The notes under the pieces were generated by a model that had not been told where the DNA came from, did not search any database, and saw nothing but the letters and a program-made list of their open reading frames with translations. The translations under genes were made by a program, and so were the position numbers. A stretch of 64,000 nucleotides of DNA from an uncultured Lachnospiraceae bacterium (lineage in GTDB: Bacteria > Bacillota > Clostridia > Lachnospirales > Lachnospiraceae): assembly GCA_949949005.1 (NCBI GenBank), contig CATLHM010000006.1, positions 62,001-126,000 on the forward strand, in the 5' to 3' direction. Positions 31,519 through 39,846 of this stretch are shown piece by piece (position 1 is the first letter of the stretch; every line of letters starts with the position of its first letter).

Positions 31519-33501
31519 TTAAATCATCCCATCCTTTATCACATCATAATCCCGCAGCACTTTCTCGATGACAGTCCCTTTCACCACCCGGAGTATGGGC
31601 TTTTTCAGTGCATTTAAAGGCCCCGGCAGCTCGATTTCCAGGGGGGATTTGCCGTCCATGAGCTTCACGCTGCTGGAGAGAAGCTCCCGGATGTCGTAAA
31701 CGCTTCCCCAGACCTCCGGCACCCCTCTGTCCACGCCAAGCAGCCCGTAAACGGCTTCCATAGCGGTTCTGACGGAATATTCGGTAGTGAAAACAGTGTC
31801 TCGGGGCGTATCCGCAAACTGTCCCAGGAAGGCAAAGTTCACACAGCCGTCGGGAATCACGTCAGGACGGTCACCCTTGGTTCTTGGCATAAAGAAGGCC
31901 GTGATATAAGGCATCATGGTAGGCACACATACCGCGCTCTTTTCCGCCAGCTCCGGGATTTCCTCGGTGGGTACGCCGAGATGGTAGAGCCATTCTTCCG
32001 TAATCTCTTTTCCGGTACATTCCCGCATGGGCTTTTTCACAAAATCTCCGGGAACATCCGTAAAGAGTCCGTATACCCACACACATACCTTATCCTTATC
32101 CTGCTCCTTGAACTGCCCCTGCCTGTTGATGGTCCAGCTCATAAGCCAACTGGAATCCTGGCAGCTCACGATGCCTCCGGTAACCACCTTGCCGCTCTTA
32201 GGATCGCGCTTGCAGATTTCCGTAATATAAGGAAGGATTTTGTCGTCCAGGGTGGTGACGGTTGCGGATTCCCAGTTCGTCTTCGTCACATCGGAGCAGA
32301 ATTTCTCAGGATGCCCGAAGGAAGGATCCTGTCTGGCAATGTTCTTCCACAGACTCCAGCAGCCGCTGGTCCTTACCTCCGCGTCCCCGTTGGGGGCGTG
32401 GTTCTGGTCTCCGTACACGGTGCCCTCTGTGCAGCTTCCGTTGGTCACAAACACCAGGTCGTTTTCCGTGAGCATGATGCCCTTTTCCACTCCCTTTACC
32501 CTGCACTCAATGGTACGAGCCACCTTTTTTCCGTTGTTGATTTCAAAAATCACATTGGTCACTTCCGTGTTAAACTGGAAGTCAACGCCTGCCTCTTCCA
32601 GATACCTCTGCATGGGAAGAATCAGGGATTCATACTGATTGTATTTGGTAAATTTCAGGGCGCTGAAATCCGGAAGCCCTGCAATATGATGGATAAACCT
32701 CTGGAAGTACAGCTTCATCTCCAAGGCGCTGTGCCAGTTTTCAAAGGCAAACATGGTCCGCCAGTAAAGCCAGAAGGTGGAATCAAAAACCTCCTCGTCA
32801 AACACGTCCTCTATGGTCTTGTCGTACAAATCCTCATCCTTTGTCATAAACAGCTTCATGATCTCCATGCAGCCCTTCTGGCTCAAATTGAATTTGCCGT
32901 CTGTGTGGGCGTCCTTCCCCTGCTCCTTTGTGGCACGGCACAGGGAATAGTTGGGGTCTTCCTTGTTCAGCCAGTAATACTCATCCAGCACCGACACCCC
33001 CGGCGTCTCCAGAGATGGGATGCTGCGGAACAAATCCCACAGGCATTCAAAATGGTTCTCCATTTCCCGTCCGCCTCTCATGACATAGCCCCTGGTTGCG
33101 TCATAAATGCCGTCGCATGCGCCTCCGACAATGTCCATAGCCTCTAAAATATGAATGTGGGAGCCGGGCATCTGTCCATCCCTTACCAAAAAGCACGCCG
33201 CTGCTAAAGAGGCAAGGCCGCTTCCTACCAGGTAGGCATTTTTCTCATCCACTCCTTCCGGCTTTCTTGGCCTTGCAAAGGCCTCATAGTTGCCGTTTGT
33301 GTAATAGATACCCTTGCTGTTCTTTTCATGTTTTCCAAGCTCTGTGTTGCGGTATTCCTTCCTTGCCGCTTCCGCTCTCTTTTTCGCTTCTTTCGCCGAA
33401 CCGGTTCCTGCCTTTTTGTGATTCTTTGCCGCAACAGCTGCCGCCCCTGCGCCTGCTGCCAACACTGCTACTCCAAGTCCTACGCTCTTTTTGTTTGCCA
33501 T
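31519..33501 (-). CDS. ohyA: Oleate hydratase (myosin-cross-reactive antigen family)
   Basis: A 660-residue FAD enzyme that hydrates cis-9 unsaturated fatty acids to 10-hydroxy acids, a common detoxification step in gut bacteria. The FAD-binding Rossmann motif is YLVGSGLASLAAACFLVRDG, and family segments such as VMRGGREMENHFECLWDLF, FVTNGSCTEG and FAFLGQFADTPRDTVFTTEYS are clear. AAAGGTGG eight bases before ATG 33501 fixes the start. Residues 5-30 are a hydrophobic, alanine-rich segment (VGLGVAVLAAGAGAAAVAA) and residues 30-65 are highly basic; both come before the usual fold and suggest membrane attachment. Standing alone, with a terminator downstream. Confidence 0.93.
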   Translation of the reverse strand: MANKKSVGLGVAVLAAGAGAAAVAAKNHKKAGTGSAKEAKKRAEAARKEYRNTELGKHEKNSKGIYYTNGNYEAFARPRKPEGVDEKNAYLVGSGLASLAAACFLVRDGQMPGSHIHILEAMDIVGGACDGIYDATRGYVMRGGREMENHFECLWDLFRSIPSLETPGVSVLDEYYWLNKEDPNYSLCRATKEQGKDAHTDGKFNLSQKGCMEIMKLFMTKDEDLYDKTIEDVFDEEVFDSTFWLYWRTMFAFENWHSALEMKLYFQRFIHHIAGLPDFSALKFTKYNQYESLILPMQRYLEEAGVDFQFNTEVTNVIFEINNGKKVARTIECRVKGVEKGIMLTENDLVFVTNGSCTEGTVYGDQNHAPNGDAEVRTSGCWSLWKNIARQDPSFGHPEKFCSDVTKTNWESATVTTLDDKILPYITEICKRDPKSGKVVTGGIVSCQDSSWLMSWTINRQGQFKEQDKDKVCVWVYGLFTDVPGDFVKKPMRECTGKEITEEWLYHLGVPTEEIPELAEKSAVCVPTMMPYITAFFMPRTKGDRPDVIPDGCVNFAFLGQFADTPRDTVFTTEYSVRTAMEAVYGLLGVDRGVPEVWGSVYDIRELLSSSVKLMDGKSPLEIELPGPLNALKKPILRVVKGTVIEKVLRDYDVIKDGMI

Positions 33502-33833
33502 ATGAATTGCCACCTTTCTTTTCTTATCAGGTCAGTTTGTCAATCACACTGCCCGTTACTTTTGCTGTGAATTTCTTTCACATTTCTGTTATGAGCATAT
33601 CCTAATACTTTTAAAAAACGTTTTCCACTTACAAAACATGGGAAATGATAAGTTTTTAATCATTATGTGGGTTTTGTCTAAAAATAAACAGGCTGTTAAC
33701 CTTCTTTACACCTTACAGGCCTTTTGCTATAATTCAATTTAACTGTAAACCATACCAAAAGCCGCCATTGGCAAATGACTAATGCAGGCTTATGTAGGCT
33801 TTAGCGGCGGCTAGACGCAGAAAGGTAAAAATT
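33502..33833. other. Divergent region between ohyA and the GH29 gene
   Basis: About 330 bases, AT-rich. It holds the GH29 promoter at 33705-33733. No convincing promoter for the leftward ohyA gene was recognised, and no gene is seen. Confidence 0.5.
33705..33733 (+). promoter_or_regulatory. Promoter of the GH29 gene
   Basis: TTTACA (33705-33710), a 17-base spacer and TATAAT (33728-33733). The 5' leader would be about 94 bases. Confidence 0.75.
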
Positions 33834-35141
33834 ATGGGAAGGTACGAAGAGAGAGAAAAACGCACCGAATGGTTCCGCGAGGCCAGGTTCGGTATGTTCA
33901 TCCATTGGGGGCTGTATGCCATTCCCGCCCGGGGAGAATGGGTCAAAAGCAATGAAAAAATTTCCACGGAGGAATATCAGCAATATTTTGAGGAATTTAA
34001 TCCTGTCCGCTACAATCCCCGGGAATGGGCAAAGCTGGCGAAGGAGGCCGGCATGAAATATGCGGTGCTCACCACAAAGCATCACGACGGCTTTTGTCTG
34101 TTTGATTCCGCTTACACCGACTATAAGTGTACCAATACCAAGTGCGGACGTGACCTGGTGCGGGAATATGTGGACGCTTTCCGGGCGGAGGGAATCAAGA
34201 TCGGCTTCTATTACTCCGTGATCGACTGGCATCATCCTGACTTTCCCCACTACGGGGACAGGCAGCATCCTATGAGGGACAATGAAGCTTACAAAGATGT
34301 GAAGCACAATTGGGATAACTACATCACCTATTTCCATAATCAGGTCAGAGAGTTACTCACCAATTACGGCCAGATCGATGTCATGTGGTTTGATTTTTCC
34401 TATGACAATGAGAGGCTCAAGGGCACACAGTTCGAGCACATGAGCGGCAAAACCTGGCATTCCAGGGAGCTGATCGAGATGATGCGCTCCATCCAGCCCG
34501 ATATTGTCATCGACAACCGCCTGGGCGGGGATGCCAGGAAGGAAGAGCCTGACCTCCATTCAGGGGACTTTGTTTCCCCGGAATGCATGATGCCTGCGGA
34601 GGGCGAAACGGACGTGCTGGGACGGGACGTTCCCTGGGAATTATGCCTGACCTTAAACGAGAACTGGGGTTATGCCAAAAACAAGCCCTGGGATTACAAG
34701 ACTACGGAAAATGTAATCCACATGCTGGTGGAATGTGTCAGCAAAGGCGGCAACATGCTGATCAACGTTGGCCCCAATGCCAAGGGCGATATTCCCCGGG
34801 ACAGCATCCGCATTCTGAAAGAGGTGGGCGAGTGGATGCGCGTCAACTCCGACAGTATTTACGGCTGCGGCAAAAGCGTCCTGCCCAAGCCGGAATGGGG
34901 AAGGTATACCCAGAAGGGAAAAATGCTCTATGCCCACATTTACGACAGGCGGGTAGGAGGTTTTCGCCTGGAGGGCTTGGAGGGTAAGCTGAAAAAGGCA
35001 CGTCTTTTGGAGGACGGCTCGGAGCTTCCCTTATCCCGCCCCTGGAACGGCGAAAATTATCCGGACGATGCCTATGTGGATCTTGGCGTTGCAGGCCTGT
35101 ACGATGAACGGGATACGGTGCTGGAGCTGGAACTGTTGTAA
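33834..35141 (+). CDS. GH29 alpha-L-fucosidase
   Basis: A 435-residue glycoside hydrolase of family 29, which releases alpha-L-fucose with retention. Typical motifs are GMFIHWGLYAIPARGEW, YAVLTTKHHDGFCLFDS (H83-H84), and nucleophile D187 in VMWFDFSYD; the acid/base residue is not conserved across GH29 and I do not assign it. A short C-terminal beta domain follows residue 350. No signal peptide, so it would act on imported fucosyl-oligosaccharides. AGAAAGG precedes the ATG. Monocistronic, with promoter and terminator both visible. Confidence 0.92.
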   Translation: MGRYEEREKRTEWFREARFGMFIHWGLYAIPARGEWVKSNEKISTEEYQQYFEEFNPVRYNPREWAKLAKEAGMKYAVLTTKHHDGFCLFDSAYTDYKCTNTKCGRDLVREYVDAFRAEGIKIGFYYSVIDWHHPDFPHYGDRQHPMRDNEAYKDVKHNWDNYITYFHNQVRELLTNYGQIDVMWFDFSYDNERLKGTQFEHMSGKTWHSRELIEMMRSIQPDIVIDNRLGGDARKEEPDLHSGDFVSPECMMPAEGETDVLGRDVPWELCLTLNENWGYAKNKPWDYKTTENVIHMLVECVSKGGNMLINVGPNAKGDIPRDSIRILKEVGEWMRVNSDSIYGCGKSVLPKPEWGRYTQKGKMLYAHIYDRRVGGFRLEGLEGKLKKARLLEDGSELPLSRPWNGENYPDDAYVDLGVAGLYDERDTVLELELL

Positions 35142-35239
35142 ACAATGAATGTGTGCAATCGTTTTGTCCCTGCTCGCCGCGCGACCCATGCGCCGCCGTG
35201 GCGGTGCATCTCCTCCGCATGGGGCTGCACATTAAAAAC

Positions 35240-35286
35240 GGGAGACGGTCAGGCCCTGAAAAGCCTACGTCTCCCTTATTTTTTAT
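35240..35286 (+). terminator. Terminator after the GH29 gene
   Basis: GGGAGACG (35240-35247) pairs with CGTCTCCC (35268-35275), then TTATTTTTTA. About 100 bases of non-coding DNA separate it from the stop. Confidence 0.75.
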
Positions 35287-35346
35287 GGCCTAAAAAAACA
35301 TCGGATGCTAAACGTTTCCACACATCTTTATGTTTCGAAAAAAGCC

Positions 35347-35381
35347 TTGCTTATGACGCAGGGTAATGAAGTATACTACCC
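35347..35381 (+). promoter_or_regulatory. MerR-type promoter with 19-base spacer
   Basis: TTGCTT (35347-35352) and TATACT (35372-35377) are 19 bases apart, the long spacing that MerR regulators untwist. The dyad GGGTA (35361-35365)/TACCC (35377-35381) overlaps spacer and -10. Transcription probably controls the merR-like gene itself. Confidence 0.7.
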
Positions 35382-35395
35382 GTAGGAGGTGAGTT

Positions 35396-36202
35396 TTGAA
35401 CATGGATAAATACAAGGCAATTCCACAGGGGTATATGACCACAGGCGAAGTTGCAAAGAAAATGGGAGTAACCGTCAGAACCCTGCAGCATTATGACAGG
35501 GAAGGACTGCTTTCGCCTTCGGCTGTAAGTGAAGGCGGCCGCAGGCTCTATACAGATAAAGATGTCATCAAACTCCACCAGATACTATCCCTAAAGCATC
35601 TGGGTTTTTCCCTGGATGACATCAGAGATAGGTTGATTACTCTGGATACCCCGGCAGACGTGGCACAGATCCTGTCCGAGCAAGCGGCTGTTGTCCGGGA
35701 AAAAATTGCAAGCCTGACAGAATCACTCTCAAAAATTGAGGCGCTGAAGGCCGAAGTGCTGGAAATGCAGTCGGTAGATTTCAAAAAGTATGCAGACATC
35801 ATCGTTAATCTGGAAATGAAGAACAGTTTCTACTGGCTAATTAAGCATTTTGACAGCGAAACACTGGATCACATCCGCAACCGGTTCGACAAAGAAAGCG
35901 GTATTGTATTTTTGCAGCGGTTTTTGCGTCTGCAGGACGAGGCAATTCGGCTTCAAGCAGACTCTGTACCTGCAGAAGGGCCGCAGGGACAGCAATTGGC
36001 AAAAGATTACTGGGCCCTGATAATGGAATTCACCGGCGGGGATGCTGCCATGCTTCCTAAACTTATACAAATGGGACAGCGTGACGAATTTGACCAGGAG
36101 TGGACGCACAAGCAAGCCAAAGTGAACGCCTTTATTGAACCAGCCTTAGAGGCTTATTTTTCAAATGAGGGGATAAACCCCTTTCAGGAGGCAATGACAT
36201 GA
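35396..36202 (+). CDS. MerR-family regulator with TipA-S-like effector domain
   Basis: A 268-residue activator. The N-terminal winged helix is MTTGEVAKKMGVTVRTLQHY and GRRLYTDKDVIKLHQILSLK; a long coiled coil (residues 95-130) follows, then a TipA-S-like antibiotic-binding domain (about 140-268, all helical). Either TTG 35396, five bases after TAGGAGGT, or ATG 35402 (11 bases) may be used. The promoter has the 19-base MerR spacer. The stop codon overlaps a downstream 35-codon ORF by ATGA. Confidence 0.87.
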   Translation: MNMDKYKAIPQGYMTTGEVAKKMGVTVRTLQHYDREGLLSPSAVSEGGRRLYTDKDVIKLHQILSLKHLGFSLDDIRDRLITLDTPADVAQILSEQAAVVREKIASLTESLSKIEALKAEVLEMQSVDFKKYADIIVNLEMKNSFYWLIKHFDSETLDHIRNRFDKESGIVFLQRFLRLQDEAIRLQADSVPAEGPQGQQLAKDYWALIMEFTGGDAAMLPKLIQMGQRDEFDQEWTHKQAKVNAFIEPALEAYFSNEGINPFQEAMT

Positions 36203-36306
36203 TAAATTGGGAATTTTCTATCCAAACACTCTGCCCGTTGTGCTGCATTTTTCTCATAGCGTTTGGATTATACAGCGTCCTGTTAAGGAAGATCCGCACC
36301 CGGTGA
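36199..36306 (+). CDS. Small membrane ORF coupled to the MerR gene
   Basis: A 35-residue frame whose ATG overlaps the MerR stop (ATGA), starting MINWEFSIQTLCPLCC. Residues 11-29 form one hydrophobic segment (FLIAFGLYSVLL at its end) followed by a basic tail (RKIRTR), a pattern seen in membrane microproteins. The GGAGG upstream (36186-36190) lies inside the MerR coding sequence, nine bases before the ATG. It also overlaps the converging TetR gene by 24 bases. Could be chance, but the coupling and site support translation. Confidence 0.45.
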   Translation: MINWEFSIQTLCPLCCIFLIAFGLYSVLLRKIRTR

Positions 36307-36879
36307 TCTTGCGGACAGATGTTGGTGTTGCTCAAAATTATGAATGGAGTTGGCGATATTCCCGTGAACGGTTAGGCACAGCTTACGCATAATTTCCTCA
36401 TAATCCTCTTTCATGCCACGGCCAATCCAGTCAAGCATAAGCCCCACAAAGCCGAATTTGTAAAATCCGGCAATGAATGCTTTATCCTCCCCGGAAAGGA
36501 CGCTTTCTGCGCACTTTTCCTCCACTACACCCTGTATCAGCTCAAAGGTAAGCTGATACAGGAAATTTTCAACCTTTTCCCTGCCGACGCCCCGATACAC
36601 ATTGAGAATAAAAGGCTTGTTCTCCATCACTGCCTCAAAGATCTGCTGCATTCCCTCCTGCCAGGTATCGTAGGTCTTTTTCCCCTGCAGCGCCCGTTTT
36701 CCATCCTCCATGCATACCCACTCCACCAGATCGTAAATATCCTTAAAGTGATAATAAAAGGACATCCGGCTGATACCGCAGTCCGCAGTCAGATCTGCTA
36801 TGGTGATCTTGTCGATGGATTTATGTAACAAAAGATTCTTAAGAGACGCTTCCAGCGCCAGTTTGGTTGTATTTGACAT
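36283..36879 (-). CDS. TetR-family transcription regulator
   Basis: A 198-residue repressor-type protein: N-terminal helix-turn-helix KITIADLTADCGISRMSFYYHFKDIYDLVEW, and a C-terminal helical domain like that of the DhaS/TetR_C group (FILNVYRGVGREKVENF, IAGFYKFGFVGLMLDWI). AAAAGGAG precedes ATG 36879. It follows the isoprenylcysteine-methyltransferase-like gene by 24 bases and probably shares its transcript. The target is not known; the neighbouring membrane gene is the simplest guess. Confidence 0.88.
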   Translation of the reverse strand: MSNTTKLALEASLKNLLLHKSIDKITIADLTADCGISRMSFYYHFKDIYDLVEWVCMEDGKRALQGKKTYDTWQEGMQQIFEAVMENKPFILNVYRGVGREKVENFLYQLTFELIQGVVEEKCAESVLSGEDKAFIAGFYKFGFVGLMLDWIGRGMKEDYEEIMRKLCLTVHGNIANSIHNFEQHQHLSARSPGADLP

Positions 36880-36903
36880 GGCCTGTGACTCCTTTTATCT
36901 GTT

Positions 36904-37569
36904 TCATGAGGGATTAACCCTCTGCTGCTTTTTCCTGCCAAGATACCGGCAGGTACACATTTTGTAGGCAAGATATTCCTCTCCAAATACTGCCTGCAGA
37001 TACCTCTCCTCCTGAAGGATCTGCAGATGCAGCATCCCTGCCGCCCAAACTGTAATCACAAGCAGCCCCAGGTTGAAATACATCATCAGAATCCCCATAT
37101 ACATCAGGTCAAATCCCACAAAGGCCGGGTTTCGGCTATAACGGTAAATACCGCGGGAGACAAACTCTGTCTTCTCATTAACCGGTATTCCCGCCCGCCA
37201 ACTGCTTTTCATAGTCAGAACCGCAGTCAGAAAAATGAGATCGCCTAATATCCCCAATACAATCCCCGCCACCCTCAGGGCCGAGGGCATCCGGCTTAAG
37301 CCAAACAGGATAGAAACTACCTGCGCCGGCACTATGAAAACCGTAGCCGCCGTCAAGATAAACTCCCTGATCCGGACAGATTTTTCTTTTCTGCGTCCGA
37401 GCTGATTGGTTCGGATTCCCTGGCGCTTTGCGGAAATCTGTTTTGCAAAATAGATTCCATAAAAAAATACCATGATCAAAAATGCCGGAATCATGAACAG
37501 ATTTCCAAACCTGCCTGCCAAAAATATGGAAGTGGGGCCGTCTGCTTTGCCTATAATAGATAAATTCAT
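36904..37569 (-). CDS. Isoprenylcysteine carboxyl methyltransferase-like membrane protein
   Basis: A 221-residue membrane protein with about five helices. The C-terminal half carries the ICMT/NnrU-type motif RGIYRYSRNPAFVGFDLMYMG and ILQEERYLQAVFGEEYLAY, family hallmarks of SAM-dependent membrane methyltransferases. The N-terminus begins IIGKADGPTSIFLAGR, a segment otherwise typical of the beta subunit of Na+-pumping decarboxylases, here with no decarboxylase attached. AAAGGAA precedes ATG 37569. First gene of a short leftward operon with the TetR regulator. Substrate unknown. Confidence 0.75.
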   Translation of the reverse strand: MNLSIIGKADGPTSIFLAGRFGNLFMIPAFLIMVFFYGIYFAKQISAKRQGIRTNQLGRRKEKSVRIREFILTAATVFIVPAQVVSILFGLSRMPSALRVAGIVLGILGDLIFLTAVLTMKSSWRAGIPVNEKTEFVSRGIYRYSRNPAFVGFDLMYMGILMMYFNLGLLVITVWAAGMLHLQILQEERYLQAVFGEEYLAYKMCTCRYLGRKKQQRVNPS

Positions 37570-37608
37570 TAAAATATGTTCCTTTCAAAGCTTTGAATAA
37601 TAATTTCT

Positions 37609-38238
37609 TTAGACCAACCGGTAAGTTCCACGACCCTCTTTTTCCAGAATACCCTGTGCGGTCAGCTTCCTGAGGATGCGTTGAAGCTGACTGCGGCTAT
37701 AGCTGAGCCGGAATGCCGTATCCTCCACAGAAGTGATTCTATGATCCGGGCAATCTGCCCGCATATAATAGAGCAGGACATCCTCCAGGCTGCCATTTCG
37801 CAGGCTCGCATGAAAGTGGTCTGTCACTGTTACTTTTTTACAAATATAGCGGATGAGATGCTGTAAAAAGCGGTTATCCTGCCAGAGACATTCCCGGATG
37901 TTAAGAAGGGGGAGTTCGACTGTCCGTATACGTTCCAGAACCTCCTGAAAATGGTTATCCTCCTGATAACCACAAAATTCCAAATCCCCCAATACCTCAA
38001 AATGATTTCTGCTCTCTGCCAGGAAATAATAGCTGCCGTCCGAACATATTTCATAAATTTTAAACGAGCCTTCCACGATAAACTTCAGATAATCTTTTGG
38101 AGAATGAATCGTATTCAGGAATTCTCCTGTCTCATATTCGTACACATGAAAGGGAAGACCAGGTGTATCAAAAAATGATTCTATGTGAAACTGCTGTAGA
38201 TAGTGGGTCAGCAGGGCCTTGTCCTGAATTTCCTTCAT
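37609..38238 (-). CDS. Crp/Fnr-family regulator (YeiL-like)
   Basis: A 209-residue regulator. Residues 20-125 are a cyclic-nucleotide-binding-type beta barrel (YLKFIVEGSFKIYEICSDGS, LAESRNHFEVLGDLEFC), and the C-terminal winged helix ends SYSRSQLQRILRKLTAQGI. No cysteine cluster for an Fe-S centre is seen at the N-terminus. AAAGGAG lies ten bases before ATG 38238; a longer frame upstream lacks a ribosome site. It diverges from the isomerase/epimerase gene across 103 bases that contain a perfect TGTATCA palindrome. Confidence 0.83.
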   Translation of the reverse strand: MKEIQDKALLTHYLQQFHIESFFDTPGLPFHVYEYETGEFLNTIHSPKDYLKFIVEGSFKIYEICSDGSYYFLAESRNHFEVLGDLEFCGYQEDNHFQEVLERIRTVELPLLNIRECLWQDNRFLQHLIRYICKKVTVTDHFHASLRNGSLEDVLLYYMRADCPDHRITSVEDTAFRLSYSRSQLQRILRKLTAQGILEKEGRGTYRLV

Positions 38239-38265
38239 ACCCGAAGCTCTCCTTTTTCTTTTCAT

Positions 38266-38281
38266 TGTATCATGTGATACA
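38266..38281. promoter_or_regulatory. Probable Crp/Fnr-type operator
   Basis: TGTATCATGTGATACA is a perfect 7-2-7 palindrome, the size and form of a Crp/Fnr site. It lies between divergent genes, 28 bases from the regulator ATG and 60 from the other ATG. Confidence 0.65.
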
Positions 38282-38341
38282 GAAAAGTGCCAGAAAATAC
38301 AATATGATGATAAAAAAAGAAACAGAAAGGATGAGGCAAAA

Positions 38342-39205
38342 ATGGAAGAAGGTATGAAAAAAGGAACGATTGGAGTACAAATGATGATGCTGAAAGCTGA
38401 AATCGCCGAGCACGGTATGTACGAGGTTCTGAAGAAATTGAGTGAAATGGGATTCCATGCAGTGGAAGTCTCCCAGATCGCAATGACACCCGATACGGTT
38501 TGCCAGATGCAGCGTGCCTGCAAGGAGTTTGGCATGGATATTGCCGCCATGTCCTGCGCCATAGAACCCTTCGGCATTGATATGGGCAGCGCATTTGACA
38601 CCCTGCGGGATGACTTTGATAAAATTGTGGCTGATTGCAAAGCAGTTGGGTGTACGATTCTCCGCATTGGAATGCTTCAATTCTCTTATGCCACCTCTTT
38701 CGAGGGTTTTATCGAGATGGCTCAGAAACTGGACGAATACGCACAGAGACTGCACGAGCATGGCATTGACCTGTATTATCATGCGCACAATTTTGAATTT
38801 GCCCTGTGGAAGAAAAAGCCGATCCTGACGCATATGATGGAGCAGACCAAATATCTTGGATTTGAGCTTGACAGCCACTGGATGTGGCGCGGCGGGGTCA
38901 ATCCCGTAGATTATCTGCACAGCTTTAAAGGACGTGTGCGCATGCAACACCTGAAAGACTACAGGGTTGGTTTCCCCGAAAAATATGATCTTTCGATGGG
39001 CTATCTGGTATTCGGCGCAGTTGAGGAATTTGCGGAAGTCGGCGAAGGCACGCTGGATATGCCGGCCATTATCCAGGCCGGCCTGGAAAGCGGCAGCGAA
39101 TATTTTATGATTGAGCAGGATAATACCTATGGCCGCAACGTATATGAGTCTCTGGCGATTTCCCGGGATAATCTGATTAAAATGGGATACGGGGAATGGT
39201 TTTGA
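38342..39205 (+). CDS. Sugar phosphate isomerase/epimerase (xylose-isomerase-like TIM barrel)
   Basis: A 287-residue TIM-barrel protein. Expected metal and catalytic positions are seen along the barrel: YYHAHNFEF, GFELDSHWMWRGG, RVRMQHLKDYR, EVGEGTLDMPA and FMIEQDNTYG. Such proteins isomerise or epimerise free or phosphorylated sugars or inositols; which one cannot be said. AAAGGAT precedes ATG 38342, and ATG 38354 is an alternative. The divergent Crp/Fnr gene and the palindrome between them suggest it is its target. Confidence 0.83.
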   Translation: MEEGMKKGTIGVQMMMLKAEIAEHGMYEVLKKLSEMGFHAVEVSQIAMTPDTVCQMQRACKEFGMDIAAMSCAIEPFGIDMGSAFDTLRDDFDKIVADCKAVGCTILRIGMLQFSYATSFEGFIEMAQKLDEYAQRLHEHGIDLYYHAHNFEFALWKKKPILTHMMEQTKYLGFELDSHWMWRGGVNPVDYLHSFKGRVRMQHLKDYRVGFPEKYDLSMGYLVFGAVEEFAEVGEGTLDMPAIIQAGLESGSEYFMIEQDNTYGRNVYESLAISRDNLIKMGYGEWF

Positions 39206-39327
39206 TGTATATGTGAACACCCACACATAGTCTGGGAAAGCAAGAACCGCGTCCAACACCCCTGGACTTTTCATGTCATATGCAGTATATTGATAGTGCT
39301 TCTATTTACGGCAGCAGGGAGGTTCAT

Positions 39328-39846
39328 ATGTTTGGAAATTTAGGATTTTCCTATACAGGATTTCTTTTTTTGTTGATGTTATTTATCCCCAATATCATAT
39401 GGTCAAAAAGAAAGCCACAGGGCTATACATCTGAAAAGGAAAATAAAATTTTGCTGTTCCTTGAAAGACTGGGGGAAGCGCTGACCTGTTGCTGTTCTTT
39501 GGCGTTTTCTGATTTCAACATACATAAATGGACGCTTTGGTCTCTATGGCTGATTGCGGCCTTCCTTTTCATGATAATGTATGAAGCATGGTGGGTACGT
39601 TATTTTCGGAGCAAACGCAAATTATCGGACTTTTACAGCAGCTTTTTAGGCATCCCCCTTGCCGGGGCAACCCTGCCGGTTATTGCGTTTTTTATGTTGG
39701 GAGTGTATGGAAAAGTGGGATGTATGCTGATCGCCACGCTTATTTTAGGTATCGGGCATATTGGCATACACAGGCAGCACAAAAACAGTATTAGGAGGAA
39801 TCATAAATATGGAATACAGGACGGCAGCCTTCGACATGGCGGATGA
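39328..39846 (+). CDS. Uncharacterised membrane protein
   Basis: A 172-residue protein not assigned to a named family. Start ATG 39328 follows GGGAGG by five bases. Hydrophobic spans lie near 5-24, 49-62, 66-84 and 110-140 (GVYGKVGCMLIATLILGIGH). A CCC cluster (EALTCCCSLAFSD) and a basic turn RYFRSKRKLSDFYSSF are notable. Its last 38 bases overlap the acetyltransferase gene, whose ribosome site lies inside it, so the two are probably co-translated. Confidence 0.7.
   Translation: MFGNLGFSYTGFLFLLMLFIPNIIWSKRKPQGYTSEKENKILLFLERLGEALTCCCSLAFSDFNIHKWTLWSLWLIAAFLFMIMYEAWWVRYFRSKRKLSDFYSSFLGIPLAGATLPVIAFFMLGVYGKVGCMLIATLILGIGHIGIHRQHKNSIRRNHKYGIQDGSLRHGG

Noticed and set aside
33560..33660. Catabolite (cre) site before ohyA (GTGGAAAACGTTTT)
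   Set aside because: The spacing between TG and CG is one base too long for the cre consensus.
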